Positions 5,431 to 5,668 of a stretch of DNA of 5,668 nucleotides are shown piece by piece. Numbering within the stretch: the first letter of the stretch is position 1; every line of letters starts with the position of its first letter. The stretch is taken from the NCBI GenBank assembly GCA_019686145.1, contig JADGHK010000194.1, forward strand, positions 1 to 5,668, given 5' to 3'. This DNA comes from Bryobacteraceae bacterium (GTDB taxonomy: Bacteria; Acidobacteriota; Terriglobia; Bryobacterales; Bryobacteraceae). Made by a program: the position numbers and the translations under genes. Below the pieces are notes generated by a model. It saw only the letters and a program-made list of their open reading frames with translations. It had not been told where the DNA came from and did no database searches.

Positions 5431-5668
5431 TTCGTATCGCGAGCGGGCAAGGCTTCTGGGGCGACTGGCTCGAAGCGCCCGTACGGCTCGTTGAACAAGG
5501 GCCGATCGACTACTTGATTCTGGATTATCTGGCCGAGGTCACAATGTCGATCCTGCAAAAGCAGAAGCAGGATGACCCGAACCTGGGCTATGCCCGGGAC
5601 TTCCCTCCCCTGATCGGACGGATTGCGGCAACACTCCTGGAGCGGAACATCACCGTCATTGCCAATGC
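5427..5668 (+). CDS. AtuA-family (DUF1446) acyclic terpene utilization protein, 3'-partial
   Basis: The frame is open from the ATG at 5427 to the window end, giving 80 complete codons. The start reads M-I-R-I-A-S-G-Q-G-F-W-G-D, then G-P-I-D-Y-L-I-L-D-Y-L-A-E-V-T-M-S-I-L (25-43) and L-G-Y-A-R-D-F (53-59). This is the typical N-terminus of the DUF1446/AtuA family: R-I-x-x-A-x-G-F-W-G-D, then D-Y-L-x-x-D-Y-L-A-E-V-T-M-S-I-L. AtuA is required for growth on citronellol in Pseudomonas, but its biochemical activity is not established. The start codon overlaps the carboxyltransferase stop (ATGA), so the two are co-transcribed and probably act in one pathway. Full-length members run to several hundred residues, so most of the gene is outside the window. 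Family assignment is confident; orthology to Pseudomonas AtuA is not claimed. Confidence 0.88.
   Translation, partial: MIRIASGQGFWGDWLEAPVRLVEQGPIDYLILDYLAEVTMSILQKQKQDDPNLGYARDFPPLIGRIAATLLERNITVIAN

Overview
The window is GC-rich and looks like chromosomal DNA from a soil acidobacterium, most likely from the Solibacter/Bryobacter group. The main reason is the first gene: a secreted NHL-repeat protein ending in the domain that TIGR03437 was built on, a domain hugely expanded in Candidatus Solibacter and relatives. The assignment is inferred from family distribution recalled from memory; no rRNA or other marker is present. I see no mobile element, CRISPR array, tRNA or rRNA.

Layout. Positions 1-2695 (+) hold the large exported protein. 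Its start lies before the window, and the first 46 bases encode the end of a signal peptide. It has an N-terminal six-blade propeller and a C-terminal TIGR03437-like half, into which two copies of one extra beta-rich module are inserted at equivalent places. A GC-rich hairpin at 2703-2726 separates it from a convergent minus-strand gene (2737-3684), a HupE/UreJ-like membrane protein that has lost most of the family's presumed metal ligands. A divergent 153-base promoter region (3685-3837) follows. The plus-strand pair after it is a biotin-dependent acyl-CoA carboxylase carboxyltransferase subunit (3838-5430) overlapping by ATGA with the start of an AtuA-family (DUF1446) gene (5427 to the window end).

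How the genes work together. The last two genes form an operon. A carboxyltransferase paired with an AtuA-family protein recalls the acyclic-terpene (citronellol/geraniol) and leucine-type degradation clusters, where a branched unsaturated acyl-CoA is carboxylated. The biotin carboxylase/biotin carrier partner is not in the window, so the substrate is undetermined. The propeller protein and the HupE-like protein show no evident functional link to this operon or to each other.

The features most worth a second look are the paired insertion of a tail-sheath-like module in the TIGR03437 protein, the ligand-poor HupE homologue, and the carboxyltransferase-AtuA pairing.
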